NCBI GenBank assembly: GCA_025506515.1
Contig: CM046451.1
Span: 45,108,641 to 45,172,640 of the forward strand
Direction: 5' to 3'
Source: Flaveria trinervia
Lineage: Eukaryota; Streptophyta; Magnoliopsida; Asterales; Asteraceae
Length of the DNA: 64,000 bases
Each line of letters starts with the position of its first letter. Position 1 is the first letter of the stretch. Under the pieces are notes generated by a model. It did no database searches. It was not told where the DNA came from and worked only from the letters and a program-made list of their open reading frames with translations. This document shows, piece after piece, positions 22,502-33,728 of this stretch. The position numbers and the translations under genes are program-made.

Positions 22502-23202
22502 TGTTAGGACCTTGTATTCGACTGAAATACCTAGAGATCACGTGTATACCCAATCAAATAGTGCGGAATCCTATTTGATTGGCGATCCATCAGTGAAACA
22601 CACGAAGAATCAATCAAGGATTCCAACTAACGTTAGAAATCGATAAGGAATCGATCTAATGTGTTCTAATGAACTTGGAAACGATTTGGAAGGTGTTTCT
22701 GGACGGCTATGGTTCGTATGGAATTGAACTTGATCGAATCTCTGTTTTTTTCACGAATTGAGTTGTATTTATAGGTGGCACTCTCAATCGTGCGACTGAA
22801 CCATTAGTTGGTTCAGTCGTGCGATTGAACCATATCGGTTGGTTCATTCGTGCGACTGAGTGTTCATCGTGCGACTTGAGCCAATCTTATGTTACTGTCG
22901 TACGACTGATCCAGTCTCCTGGTTCAGTCGTGCGACTGAGTCAATCGTATGAGGTTTCTTCATGCTTATGGTTCTTCGCATGAGCCATTTGCATGGAAAC
23001 TTCATTAAGTTAAGTTTGAATGTTTTAGTTAATTAATATAATATTATATGTAATCATTCATAATCATAACTCATCAATTCATTTACGACTCATTAATGAA
23101 CTATTAACCATTATAACAACAGACTATCACATCAGTTCATTAATCATACCAAACAGATCTATTACATCACATACACGATCTAGGGACATACATGTATCAA
23201 CA
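22502..23202 (-). repeat. 5' LTR of U (701 bp)
   Basis: On the minus strand it starts TGTTGATACATG and ends GGTCCTAACA. The right border at 23202 is supported by the return of W1 LTR sequence directly after it. A minus-strand TATA box (TATAAATA) is at 22766-22773. Hairpin motifs are at 22785-22945. Confidence 0.8.
22793..22819. repeat. perfect hairpin in U LTR
   Basis: CGACTGAACCA at 22793-22803 and TGGTTCAGTCG at 22809-22819: an 11-bp perfect inverted repeat with a 5-base loop. A second, imperfect hairpin follows directly (CGATTGAACCA with TGGTTCATTCG). Confidence 0.85.
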
Positions 23203-23795
23203 GACCCCATCGCACCCTAATTGCCGTATGGCCTCCTTCGGCCTCCAGTCGGTCGCCTAACCCTAACTATTGCAGAATGTTGTTCATCCCGACGCGCAGC
23301 CGAGGATTTTGCGCCACCAAACTCATCGAAACCTATTTAAGCCCAAATCGACCTTCCTAACCTTAGGGATGCATACCACGACACCATTAAAGCACACAAA
23401 GTTCCAATCGAGCCATAAACGCATCATACATACCATACACATACACAAACGGGTCAACATACACACACACAAAAAACCCAATTCAGATGTTTTTTCCAGC
23501 CCCAAATCGTTTGAAAACAAGTAAAGAGTGGTTTCTAGAACTCACACAAACTAGCACAACGACAAGAGCTTCGATTGGCGACCCGAACTAACACGACCAA
23601 CTTTTTTCTCCTTTCTCTCTTCTTCTCTCTATGAAATCTGAATGTGGGGTGTGTGGGGAGAGTGGGTCTGCCGTCTCCCTACTATATCACCACTTTCCCA
23701 ACTTTTCTTCGTTGGCGAGTTTGGTCCCTCGACTTTGAACTTTATTTTCTTTTCTTTCGTCACCGGCTTCAAAATAATAAATATCCAGGTTTACA
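23203..23795 (-). repeat. 3' LTR of W1, part cut by U
   Basis: Matches the last about 600 bases of the W1 5' LTR (about 30045-30659), ending in ATATCCAGGTTTACA. U took its place at 23202; the remainder would lie beyond the gap. Confidence 0.85.
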
Positions 23796-23811
23796 AGTCC
23801 ACCCCCTTAAA
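23796..23811 (-). other. polypurine tract of W1
   Basis: The minus strand reads TTAAGGGGGTGGACT and then runs into the TGTAAACC start of the 3' LTR. Confidence 0.75.
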
Positions 23812-23863
23812 TAGGTTTCGTCCCCGAACCTGTTATTCGTCGAACAACATTGATAATGCTGTC

Positions 23864-26800
23864 TCATTCTCCCTCAGTCTCCCACGTTGACTCGGATCCC
23901 TTCCTGTGCTTCCACTGTACACGCACAAGAGGAACCACTTTATTCCTTAGCCTCTTTTCTTTACGATCAATGATTGCCACTGGTTGCTCCACATAATTGA
24001 GCCGTTCATCTACTTCGATATCTTCCAATAGGACAATCATATCTTCATCTGCTAGGCACTTCCTTAGATGAGATACGTGGAATGTCGGGTGAATTCCACT
24101 TAACTCATCTGGTAACTCCAGTCTATAGGCCACCTCTCCTACCCGAGCAATGATTCGGAAAGGGCCTATATACCTTGGGCTCAACTTGCCCCGCTTTCTG
24201 AATCAGATAATACCCTTCCAAGGTGAGACCTTCAGCATAACCCGGTCACCCACCTGGAACTAAATTGGCCTACGTCGCTTATCGGCATACGACTTCTGTC
24301 TATCTTTGGCTGCCTTCATGAAGGCTTTAATCTTTTCAAGCTTCTCTGTCGTAGCCTCGATTACCTCGACGCTCCCCAATTCCTTCTAACCAATATCACC
24401 CCAACAAATGGGTGTTCTGCATCTCCTACCGTATATCATCTCATATGGTGGCATACCAATGCTGGCATGATAGCTGTTGTTGTATGAGAATTCGGCTAAC
24501 GATAAGTGGTCATCCCAACTTCCACCAAAATCGATCACACATGCCCGGAGCATGTCTTCCAGTGTCTGAATGGTTCTTTCTGACTAACCATCGGTTTGGG
24601 GATGATAAGCCGTGCTAATATGTAACCTCGTCCCCATAGTGTCGTGGAATTTCTTCCAAAATTTAGATGTAAACCGAGTGTCACGATCAGACACAATAGA
24701 CACCGGCACACCATGATGAGTTACAGTTTCTTGATGAACAGATCGTCCAACCTCTCAGATGAATACGTCTCGCGGATCGGTAGAAAGTGAGCACTCTTCG
24801 TCAAATGATCAACTATCACCCATATGGCATCGTACCCTTTCGGAGTACGTGGCAGCTTCCTAATGAAGTCCATGGTGATGTGCTCCCACTTCCATTCCGG
24901 TATATCCAAAGGTTGGATATTCCCATACGGCTTTTGATGCTCTGCCTTCACCTGTAAGCAAGTAAGGCACTTACTCACATACTCCATGACGTCACGCTTC
25001 ATACCCGGCCACCCATAATCTTTCTTTATGTCATGGTACATTTTTGTGGCACCAGGATGAATGGAGTATCGAGTCTTGTGGGCTTCATCCATTATCTTCA
25101 CCCGTAGATCCCCAAAACGAGGAATCCACACACGACCGAATCGAGTTCTAACACCGAGTGTGTTTTCACCCAATTCCCCCACCAGACCTCTCATTCTTTC
25201 CGAATTAAGATGATCTTCTTTCAATGCCTCATCTTGAAACTCCTTAACTTGTTTCATCACATCAGAGGTCATGATTAGTTGATAAGCTTTCACCCGAATC
25301 GGTTCGGGCCTTTCCTTTCGGCTAAGGGCATCCACCACCACATTAGCTTTGCCCGGATGGTAATGGATCTCGCAATCATAATCCTTTATAAGTTCCAACC
25401 ATCTCCTCTGCCTCATGTTCAGATCCTTTTGCTCGAAGAAGTACTTCAAGCTCTATGGTCGGTGAATATGGTGCACTTCGTCCCGTAGAGATAGTGCCTC
25501 CAAATCTTTAGTGCAAAGACCACGGCTGCTAGCTCCAAGTCATGAGAGGGATAATTAACCTCATGGACTTTCAATTGTCAGGATGCATAGGCTATAACCT
25601 TCCCTCTCTACATTAACACACACCCCAACCCTGAGTAGGAAGCATCAGAATAAACCACCAAGTCTTCGCTTCCATCGGGTAATGACAGAACAGGAGCTTG
25701 AGTCAGTCTTGCCTTCAGCTCTTCGAACGCCTTCTCTGAGCTTGACCCCATACAAACTTCACATCCTTTGGGTCAACTTAGTTAGTGGAGAAGCAATCTT
25801 AGAGAAGTCTTGGATGAATCTTCTATAGTAGCCCGCCAAACCCAAGAAGCTACGGATCTCGGTTGGCGTCCTTGGTGACTTCCATTGCATAACCGCCTCC
25901 ACTTTCGTCGGGTCCACCATTATCCCGTCAGGATTCACCACATGACCAAAAACTAAACTTTGCGCAACCAAAACGCGCACTTGGAGAATTTAGCATACAA
26001 TTTCTCCCTTCTCAACGTCTCTAGAACCTCTCGAACGTGACCGGCATGCTCAATCTCACTCTTCGAATAAATTAGGATCATCAATAAACAACAATCACTG
26101 ATTTATCCAACATAGGCCGACACACATGGTTCATCAGATCCATAAAAGCAGCTGGAGCATGGTCAAACCAAGGACATGACCAGAAACTCATAATGACCAT
26201 AGCACGTGCGGAAAGCTGTTTTAGGGATATCTTGTTCTTCACCTTCAACTGATGATAGCCAGACCGAAGATCTATTCTTGGAAACCAACTGGCACCCTGA
26301 AGCTGATCGAACAAATCATCTATCCTCGGTAAGGGGTAGCGGGTCTTCACCGTCAATTTATTCAGCTCACGGTAGTCAATGCACATCCTCATACTACCAT
26401 CCTTCTTCTTTACAAACAGGACCGGAGCACCCCAAGGAGAGATACTCGGTCTAATGAACCCCTTATCAAGCAACTGTTGCAACTGTTCCATCAACTCTTT
26501 CATCTCCGTCGGAGCTAACCGATATGGTGCCTTGGCAACGGGTTGGGCACCCGGTATTAGATCAATCTGAAATTCAATCTCTCTATCAGGTGGTACTCCT
26601 CGTAAGTCTTCCGGGAATACGTCTGGAAAGTCACACACAACCGGTACATCAGACAGTTGTGGTGTTGGTGCATCTACATCTTTACATAAGCCAAGTAGGC
26701 GCTACATCCACGCCTCATACAATTTCCCGCTACTGCCATTGAGATCACCTTCGGGATCGTCGTGACTCGATCACCATAAACCGTTACTCAACTTCCGTCA

Positions 26801-28428
26801 GGCGCTGTCAGCCGAATCATCTTCTTGTGACACACAATGTTCGCCTGAAGTCCGCCAACCAATCCATCCAAGAACCAAATGAAACCACCCAAGGTCATCA
26901 CGAACGGTCTAACAGGAAACTTGTGACCTTCTAATTCCACATCACAATTCTCTATTATCTCAGAAATCCTGGTAGACTTACCTATAGCAGTTTCTACATC
27001 AAAGGGTGCATCAACATGTCTACTACTAACAGGCAGCTTAGCACAGAAAGCAGCAGAAATAAAACTCCTACTAGCACCAGAATCAAATAGCACAGAAGCT
27101 GAAGTTCGGTTCACCAGAAACGTACCGGACACGACATCAGGGTCTGTCCTAGCTTCCTCTTGTGTCATGGTAAATGCTCTGGCGCTCGCCCTCGGTCCTT
27201 CACTTCCCGTCTTCCTCACCCCTGAACCCTCAGTCCTTGGCTTCTTACAATCTCTGCTCATATGACCAGTTTCCCCACAGTTAAAACATTTGCCCCACAG
27301 GCAATCCTTCGCCATATGCCCTGTCTTCCCACACTTGAAGCACACGTTCAAACCCAGCCTACATTCTCCACATGCTCCTTTCCACACTTACCACACCTCC
27401 TTGATCCCACTCCCGATGTGGCCACACGGCGGTCATCCACCCGTGCCTTTTTGTTACCCGTCGAGGCATCACCCCGACCAAACCTCCTCCCATCCAGTTC
27501 CGATCACCACCACCCTTCTTACTCGCTTCAGTCACCACCACCTCCCGCTCGTCATACAGCCTCCCTGCCAAATCAACTGTCGACCTAAACGTGCTGGTCG
27601 GGCGGCGATCATATGCCGGCGAACATCCACCGGTAAACCCTGAATGTACCTCTTGATTTTCCGAGACAGAGGCGTCACCTGATCAGGCACGAGTCGTGCC
27701 ATTTCGTTAAAATTGGTGGTATACTACTGGTGTGTCATGGTTCCAGCCTCCAACTGCAGAAACTCCCTTTCCAACTTATCCATTTCCCTGTGAGGACAGA
27801 ACTCCTCAATCACCATCTTCTTCAACTCAGGCCATTTCATTCTCCCGATTGCCCGATTACCCTCTGCTTGGACAATGTTGTCCCACCAACATAGTGCCGA
27901 GTCCACAAATGAATGAGTGCCAAACTTCACCTTCTGATCTTCCCGACACTTGCTGATGTCGAGAACGGCCTCCATCTCTCTCACCCATCGGTGAGCAGCG
28001 GTAACATCGCCATTACTGTCAAAAGTAGGGGGATTGAATCTCATAAATACCCCGTAGTTACATCCTCGCACTGCCTCTGGCACAGGCTCTTCTTCTTCCT
28101 CTTCGTCATCAGACAGGACCATTTCAGGCTCTGGGTGTTCCCGTTCTCCAAAGGATCTGTTTCTTTCTTTTCTTTCCCCTTCTCGTACAGCCTTAATAAC
28201 TTCAGTCACCACAGACGGTAAGATTGTCTGCATGACCTGATGGACTTCTTCTACAACAGCCTCCTTTACTGAGGCTCTCAGATTGGCGCTTTTGTCGCCA
28301 CCCTCCGGATGGGGGGTCTCTGGTTCTTCATGAACCACCCTCTCAACTCTGGGTCTCCCTCTCTTGGGTCGCGGTTCAGCACCGTGACCTCCACCCCTAG
28401 AAGCTTTCGAAGATCTACCTCCGGCCAT
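23864..28428 (-). pseudogene. gypsy Gag-Pol of W1
   Basis: Start at 28428 (MAGGRSSKASRGGG), shared with W2. Gag core is at about 27720-28130 (FVDSALCWWDNIVQAEG). A TAG at 27724-27726 replaces a glutamine codon present in W2. Two CCHC knuckles (CFKCGKTGHMAKDC, CFNCGETGHMSRDC) are at about 27240-27345. The protease motif is VLFDSGASRSFIS (about 27060-27100). RT is at 25760-26640; its FIDD box is out of frame near 26085. RNase H follows, then integrase (CLTC of the zinc site near 24970) and a chromodomain-like tail (VQWKHRKGSESTWETEGE) ending at 23864. Frameshifts between most blocks make it inactive. Such tails in chromoviruses are thought to direct insertion to heterochromatin. Confidence 0.9.
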
Positions 28429-28760
28429 CACACACACACTGAATGATTCAAACACCAACACAGATCATTCAAGGAAACAACTCAGTTTATGTCAAGTATA
28501 GTAAGTCCCTAATTACAGTGGCCAGTTGTGATTAGCCACTTACTTTACTCTTCATCCCCCAACTATTACCTGTCCTGACTACATCAGTATTTAAATCTAC
28601 ATACCACACATAACCACATACCATGCACACATAAAACCGATTAACTTTACAAAATACCCGATGGCACGCAGCTACTCAGATTGGCATCCCATTCCTTTCC
28701 GTCCCATTCTCAGTTTAAGATTAGGTTTATTTTGAAATTTTACCCATTTCACTTAAACTT

Positions 28761-28774
28761 TGGCTCTGATACCA
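28761..28774 (-). other. primer binding site of W1 (initiator tRNA-Met)
   Basis: The minus strand reads TGGTATCAGAGCCA, three bases from the 5' LTR. Confidence 0.9.
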
Positions 28775-28777
28775 ACT

Positions 28778-30659
28778 TGTAGGCCCTGTTCCCGGACGCT
28801 TACAGCTGGGTTCTCATCGCACATAAAATGTGTAATTACATTTGTGTTTCATAAATCGCAGCGAAAAACTAAAACAATCTTTCATTTCCATGTAAATGCT
28901 TTTGCAAGTTAATACAACATTCATTACAAAATAGCTTGTTCGCATTACAATGCAAAAACATTAATCAAAAGAATGCCATCCCAAAAGAGCTGAGTAGCTT
29001 CACGGTGTGCCATCCTCAGCAAACATTACCTTCCAACTGGAAACACATCAAAGTCAGCGTTGCTGAGTGAGTTCTAGTTTTATAAATAAAACATACTTTA
29101 CTTTCATATAAAACCATTCGTTACTTTTACATGATCACACATCGTACGTACACATAGATAATATCATTATATCTTCCTCATTCATTCATTCGTTCTTTAT
29201 GACTTACTTGCGCATCGGACATCATCCGTACCAATACCATGTGCTACACCCTGGTTAGTCGTAGCTACCGGGCCGAAGTCAATAAATGAACAGCTAAACG
29301 TATGCCACGGTAACTAGGAGTAACCATCAGTCTTAGCTACTGGGCCGAAGTCAATAAATGAACAGCTAAACGTATGCCACAGTACTAGGGGTGAGCGGTA
29401 GAGGTTCTACATTAAGGGTCAATCACAAAGAAGGACCCGTTATCCGATGTGTGCAAGACGTTTCATTCGTTCATTAATGCATGCATTCAACATCGTGTTC
29501 CTCTTTCATTATCTTTCACTTTACGTTACATAATACTTCTTTTATTCATTAACATGACACATAAGGCCACAAGAAAGATAACATACATCATATTAGGAAC
29601 ATATCATACACGATCATCGTTATCATACAGGGCAACACCATACATACATAACGTGCATAAACTTGCAACATCATCATCATCATCATACCCAACATGCTTT
29701 CTAAGGCCTCAAGCGTCATCTTACATGCTCTTATGGGGACCTTTACGTCAAAACTTACATCAGCACTTTCTCCCGAAAGTCAGAAGTCAATCTATACCTT
29801 CCTCGTGTACAACAGCCCTATTCGGGCGTATGGACACCCTTCAGTCGCATTGCCTCCATGCGACTAACATCGTGCGATTGAACTCAAGGGATGAACATTT
29901 AGGCGAATAAACATCCACTCGTGCGAATGGACAATGCGGATGGACCTCATGCGAATGGGATTAATACGGATGAGCACTTATGCGACTGGACCTTCTGTCG
30001 CACGACCTCCATGCGACTGGCCATTCAATCGTGTGAATGGACCCCAATTGCACCCTAATTGGCTGTATGGCCTCCATTCGGCCTCCAGTCGGTCGCCTAG
30101 CCCTAACTGATGCAGAATGCAGTTCATCCCGACTGCAGCCGAGGGTTTTCGGCCACCAAACTCATCTAAACCCATTTTAAGCCCAAATCGACCATCCTAA
30201 ACCTTAGGGATGCATACCACGACACCATTTAAGCACACACAAGTTCACAATCGAGCCACAAACGCATCATACATACACATACACATACACAAACGGGTCA
30301 ACATACACACACTCAAAAACCCGATTTCAGATGTTTTCCAACCCCAAAATCGTTTGAAAACAAGTATAATAGGGGTTCTAGAACTCACACAAACGAGCAC
30401 AACAACAAGAGCTTCGATTTGGCTTGCTACACGATGATTTTGGCGACCGAACTAACTCGAACCAACTTTTTCTCCTTTCTCTCTTCTTCTCTCTATGAAA
30501 TCTGAAATGTAGGGTGTGTGGGGAGAGTGGGCTGCCCTCTCCCTACTAATATCACCACATTCCCAACTTTTCTTCGTTGGCAAGTTTGGTCCCTCGACTT
30601 TGAACTTTATTTTCTTTTCTTTCGTCACCGGCTTCAAAATAATAAATATCCGGGTTACA
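28778..30659 (-). repeat. 5' LTR of W1 (1882 bp)
   Basis: On the minus strand it starts TGTAACCCGGATATTT and ends GGGAACAGGGCCTACA. It contains a 72-bp tandem duplication (about 29262-29390) and GCG-core motifs with small hairpins (29997-30017; 30021-30040). Confidence 0.88.
29262..29390. repeat. 72-bp tandem duplication in W1 LTR
   Basis: The unit containing GGGCCGAAGTCAATAAATGA occurs twice, 72 bases apart. W2 and the fragment at 30660 have unrelated arrays at the corresponding place. Confidence 0.85.
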
Positions 30660-31866
30660 GATGCTGATGTGATGTGCGTGATTGATGATTGTGCGTGATA
30701 CATGTTATGTAGGATGGTGGCCTGTGTGGCGATGTTGATTGTGTATGTTGATGTTCCTTTTATTGCATGTTTGTCTTCCTGTGGCTTTTCTATGAACGTT
30801 AATGAATAAAATGAAAGTATTACGTAATATAAAGTGGAAGATAATGAAAAGAGGAATGTAATGAACGAATGTATGCATTAATGAACGTATGAGAGTATGA
30901 ATGGCTTGCAAGAAGAAAGAAAGGAGGTTCATAACTCATTGAGAGTTGTTAGCTCAACTGTGTGTGTACTTGCAGCGTGCGATCTTGGCTAACTCATAAG
31001 GGATCATAGACACAGTAAGAGTTCAGTCTTGGTGACTGGTCCGATACGTGCAATGTGGTATTCACTGTGTGCTATGTAGCGTGCGATTTTGGCTAAATCA
31101 TGTGGGTTCATACACATAGTAGGGGGTTCAGTTTTGGTAATTTCCCCAATACGTGCGATGTGGTATTCACTGTGTGCTATGTAGCGTGCGGTTTTGGCTA
31201 ACCCATGAGATGGCGTGCGATTTTGGCTACACCCCTAAGAGTTCACACACACAGGGGGGGAGTCTGTCCTAGTGACAACTCCATTGGTGTGATTTGTGCG
31301 ATATGTATGATGGGTACGAAGATATGGAAGTGTGAAATGTACGAAACGTGCGATGTGTGTGAAACGAACGAATGTAAGAAAAGATGTTATGAACAAATGA
31401 AGCGAATGATAATGTAACGTACGATGATTAATGAATGAAAGAATGTAACGAATGTAATGGAAGATAATGATTATATTATTGGTATGTATGTATGCTATGT
31501 GATCGCGTACGAAATTAACGAATGGTTTTATAAAGGAAGAAAAGTGTGTTTTATTTAAAACTAGAACTCACTCAGCAACGCTGACTTTGATGTGTTTCCA
31601 GTTGGCAGGTAATGTTGCTGAGGACGGCACGGGGCGGCTACTCAGCTCTTTTGGGATGACATTCTTTTATTTAATGTTTTTGCATTGTAATGTGAACGAA
31701 CGATGTTTTGAATGAATGATTGTATTAATTTGCAAAAGTATTTGTAATGATATGAAAAGTTATTTTTAAGTTTCCGCTGTAATGTTTTATGAATGTTAAA
31801 TGTAAAGTTATACATTTTATATGTAATGATTGGCCAGCTGTAAGCGTCCGGGGACGGTGCCTTACA
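30660..31866 (+). repeat. W-group LTR fragment A, plus orientation
   Basis: Reverse complement of the first 1.0-1.2 kb of W1- and W2-type LTRs, for example the block around TTGGCAGGTAATGTTGCTGA. It ends at the LTR terminus GTGCCTTACA at 31866. Its 5' part is missing where it meets W1 at 30659, so W1 probably inserted into it or recombined with it. Confidence 0.75.
30975..31240. repeat. 105-bp tandem array in LTR fragment A
   Basis: GCGTGCGATTTTGGCTAA-type starts at 30975, 31079 and 31184 (period 104-105) and a truncated start at 31213. Confidence 0.85.
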
Positions 31867-32100
31867 TAAAACTAAAACAAAATTTTAAGCTTTCATAAAA
31901 AAACATAATTAGTTAAATTGATTGAAAAAACCAAAATATTAATGTTTATATATTAAAATCAAAATCCTTGAATCGTACATACCACTACTACTGTTGCAAT
32001 CGAGATTTGTATATATGAGCATAGAATTGAAATTTTGCCAAAGCTATAGTGATTTAAAATTTTGGGTGTGAATGATATTAAATTTATCAATGAAAGCGTA
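31867..32100. other. 234-bp spacer between two plus-strand LTR fragments
   Basis: AT-rich, no similarity noticed to other parts of the window. It lies between the end of one W-group LTR and the start of another, so it may be old target DNA. Confidence 0.5.
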
Positions 32101-32808
32101 TGTAACACCCGGTTATTCTTTTAAAAGAAGAGTAATAAATGAAGAATAAAAGAATGAAACATCAATAAGCCCAAGTGGAGGGGTTAATGATGTAAATGGG
32201 CATAAAAGTATAAAAGTTGGTGTAAAGGTGGGCATGGCCACCCACCCTCATTCCCATCACCCTTTTTCACTTCGGATTAGAGAGAGAGAGAGAAGAAACA
32301 CTCTCGGTTGAAGAAGAAGAAGAAGAAGAGAATTGAATTCATGGTAAGAATTTGGAGTTTTAAGTGTTCATGTGGGTTTTTGTCTCGGTTACATGCTTAT
32401 GTGCTTATATGCTTGTGTGTGTGTTTGTATGTATGTGTGTTTTGGTGTGTTTTTGGGTGTTTGAACTCATTTGCAAGCGGGTTAGAAGAAGAAACACCCA
32501 AGTTGCACCAGGTGAGTTCTAGACCCCATTACTTGTTTTAAACTCTCTTGGGGCTGAAAATGTATTAAAACAATTTTCAAATGTTTATGTATGTATACTC
32601 GTATGTATTATGCATGTTGGATGATGATTCTTGGATGGTTATAGGTTGTTCATGTTTAGAATAGCCTTGGTAAGCTTAGAACAGATAGGTTTGATGATTG
32701 GGTTCGAAAACATCCAAGAAACATGTATAGAAGGTTCATGCGCCTAGATAAGGCTCATGCGCCTGGGAATGCTTTAGAAGAATTTAAGTGTAACCCATGC
32801 GCCTAAAT
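32101..32808 (+). repeat. W2-type LTR fragment B, plus orientation
   Basis: Begins with the LTR terminus TGTAACACCCGGTTATTC and is the reverse complement of W2 LTR ends (compare 40090-40790). It is cut at about 32808, where the sequence switches strand into the W2 3' LTR. Confidence 0.78.
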
Positions 32809-33689
32809 AGTAGTCCATGGGTACTATTTGGGCGCATGAGTTTTGGGCACTTGGGAACACTTAGGCTGTTATTTCTGCTGGGCGCATGGGCCACTCGGAC
32901 CCATGGGCACTTAGGTGCATGGCCACTATTGGGGCGCATGGCCTTACACTTAATTGTCCGATTGTAAATTCTAGACGCATGGACCACTGTTCAGGCGCAT
33001 GGGATACACTTAAATACTCCTAAGGAATTTCCAGCCGCATGAGCCTTATCTAGGCGCATGAACCTTTTGTATAACATGTTTTTAGGATGCTTTCGAACCC
33101 AATCATCAAACCTATCTGTTCTAAGCTTACCAAGGCTATTCTAAACGTGAACAACCTATACGTATCTAAGAATCATCATCCAACATGCATAATACATACG
33201 GGTATACATACAAAAACATTGTAAAATCATTTTAATACAGTTTCAGTCCCAAAGAGAGTTTAAAACAAGTAAAAAACGGGGTCTAGAACTCACCTGGTGC
33301 AACTTTGGGCGTATCTTCCTTCAACCCGTATGCGAATGAGTTCAAACACCTAAAAACCCACAACACACACACACGAACACCCACAAGCACATAAGCATAC
33401 AACCGAGACCAAAACCCAACACAACCACTTAAAAATCCATGAATTCTTACCTTGAATTCAGCCTCCTCTTCTTCTTCTCCTTCAAACCGTAGTTTCTGCT
33501 CTCTCTCTCTCTCTAACCGAAGTAAAAAGGTGATGCGAAGTCAGGGTGGGAAGCCATGCCCACCTTTACATCAACTTTTGTACTTTTATCCTTCTTTGAC
33601 ATTTTTAACCCCTCAACTTGGGTTTAATTGCATTACCTTCTTTTATTCTTTATTTCTTATCTTTCTTAAAAAAATAACCGGGTGTTACA
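32809..33689 (-). repeat. 3' LTR of W2, truncated
   Basis: Matches 39945-40790 of the W2 5' LTR and ends ACCGGGTGTTACA, followed by the polypurine tract. The left 1.2 kb of the LTR is absent, replaced by fragment B in opposite orientation. Together 32101-33689 forms a large imperfect inverted repeat. Confidence 0.8.
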
Positions 33690-33706
33690 AGTCCACCCCC
33701 CTTATT
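33690..33706 (-). other. polypurine tract of W2
   Basis: The minus strand reads TAAGGGGGGTGGACT next to the TGTAACACCC start of the 3' LTR. Confidence 0.75.
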
Positions 33707-33728
33707 TAGGTTTCGTCCCCAAAACCTG

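Larger units (their letters stand above)
21572..23202 (-). mobile_element. Ty1/copia element U, 5' part
   Basis: A minus-strand copia element cut by the gap: gag remnant, leader with repeats, primer site and a complete 5' LTR (22502-23202). It lies inside the 3' LTR of W1: sequence after 23202 matches 30045 onward of the W1 5' LTR. Confidence 0.8.
23796..30659 (-). mobile_element. Ty3/gypsy chromovirus W1 (with 23203-23795)
   Basis: Internal region plus 5' LTR of a gypsy element of Tekay-like type: Gag with zinc knuckles, protease, RT, RNase H, integrase and a C-terminal chromodomain-like tail. Its coding part is closely similar to W2 (33690-38663), yet the LTRs differ strongly. No target duplication can be read because the left LTR is interrupted. 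Confidence 0.88.

Noticed and set aside
22470..22510. Possible tRNA gene remnants at CTCTGATACCA motifs
   Set aside because: They are primer binding sites complementary to a tRNA 3' end; no cloverleaf surrounds them.
27262..27643. Pro/His-rich plus-strand frames of 108 and 117 codons
   Set aside because: Antisense of the W1 Gag zinc-knuckle region; composition follows from the opposite strand.
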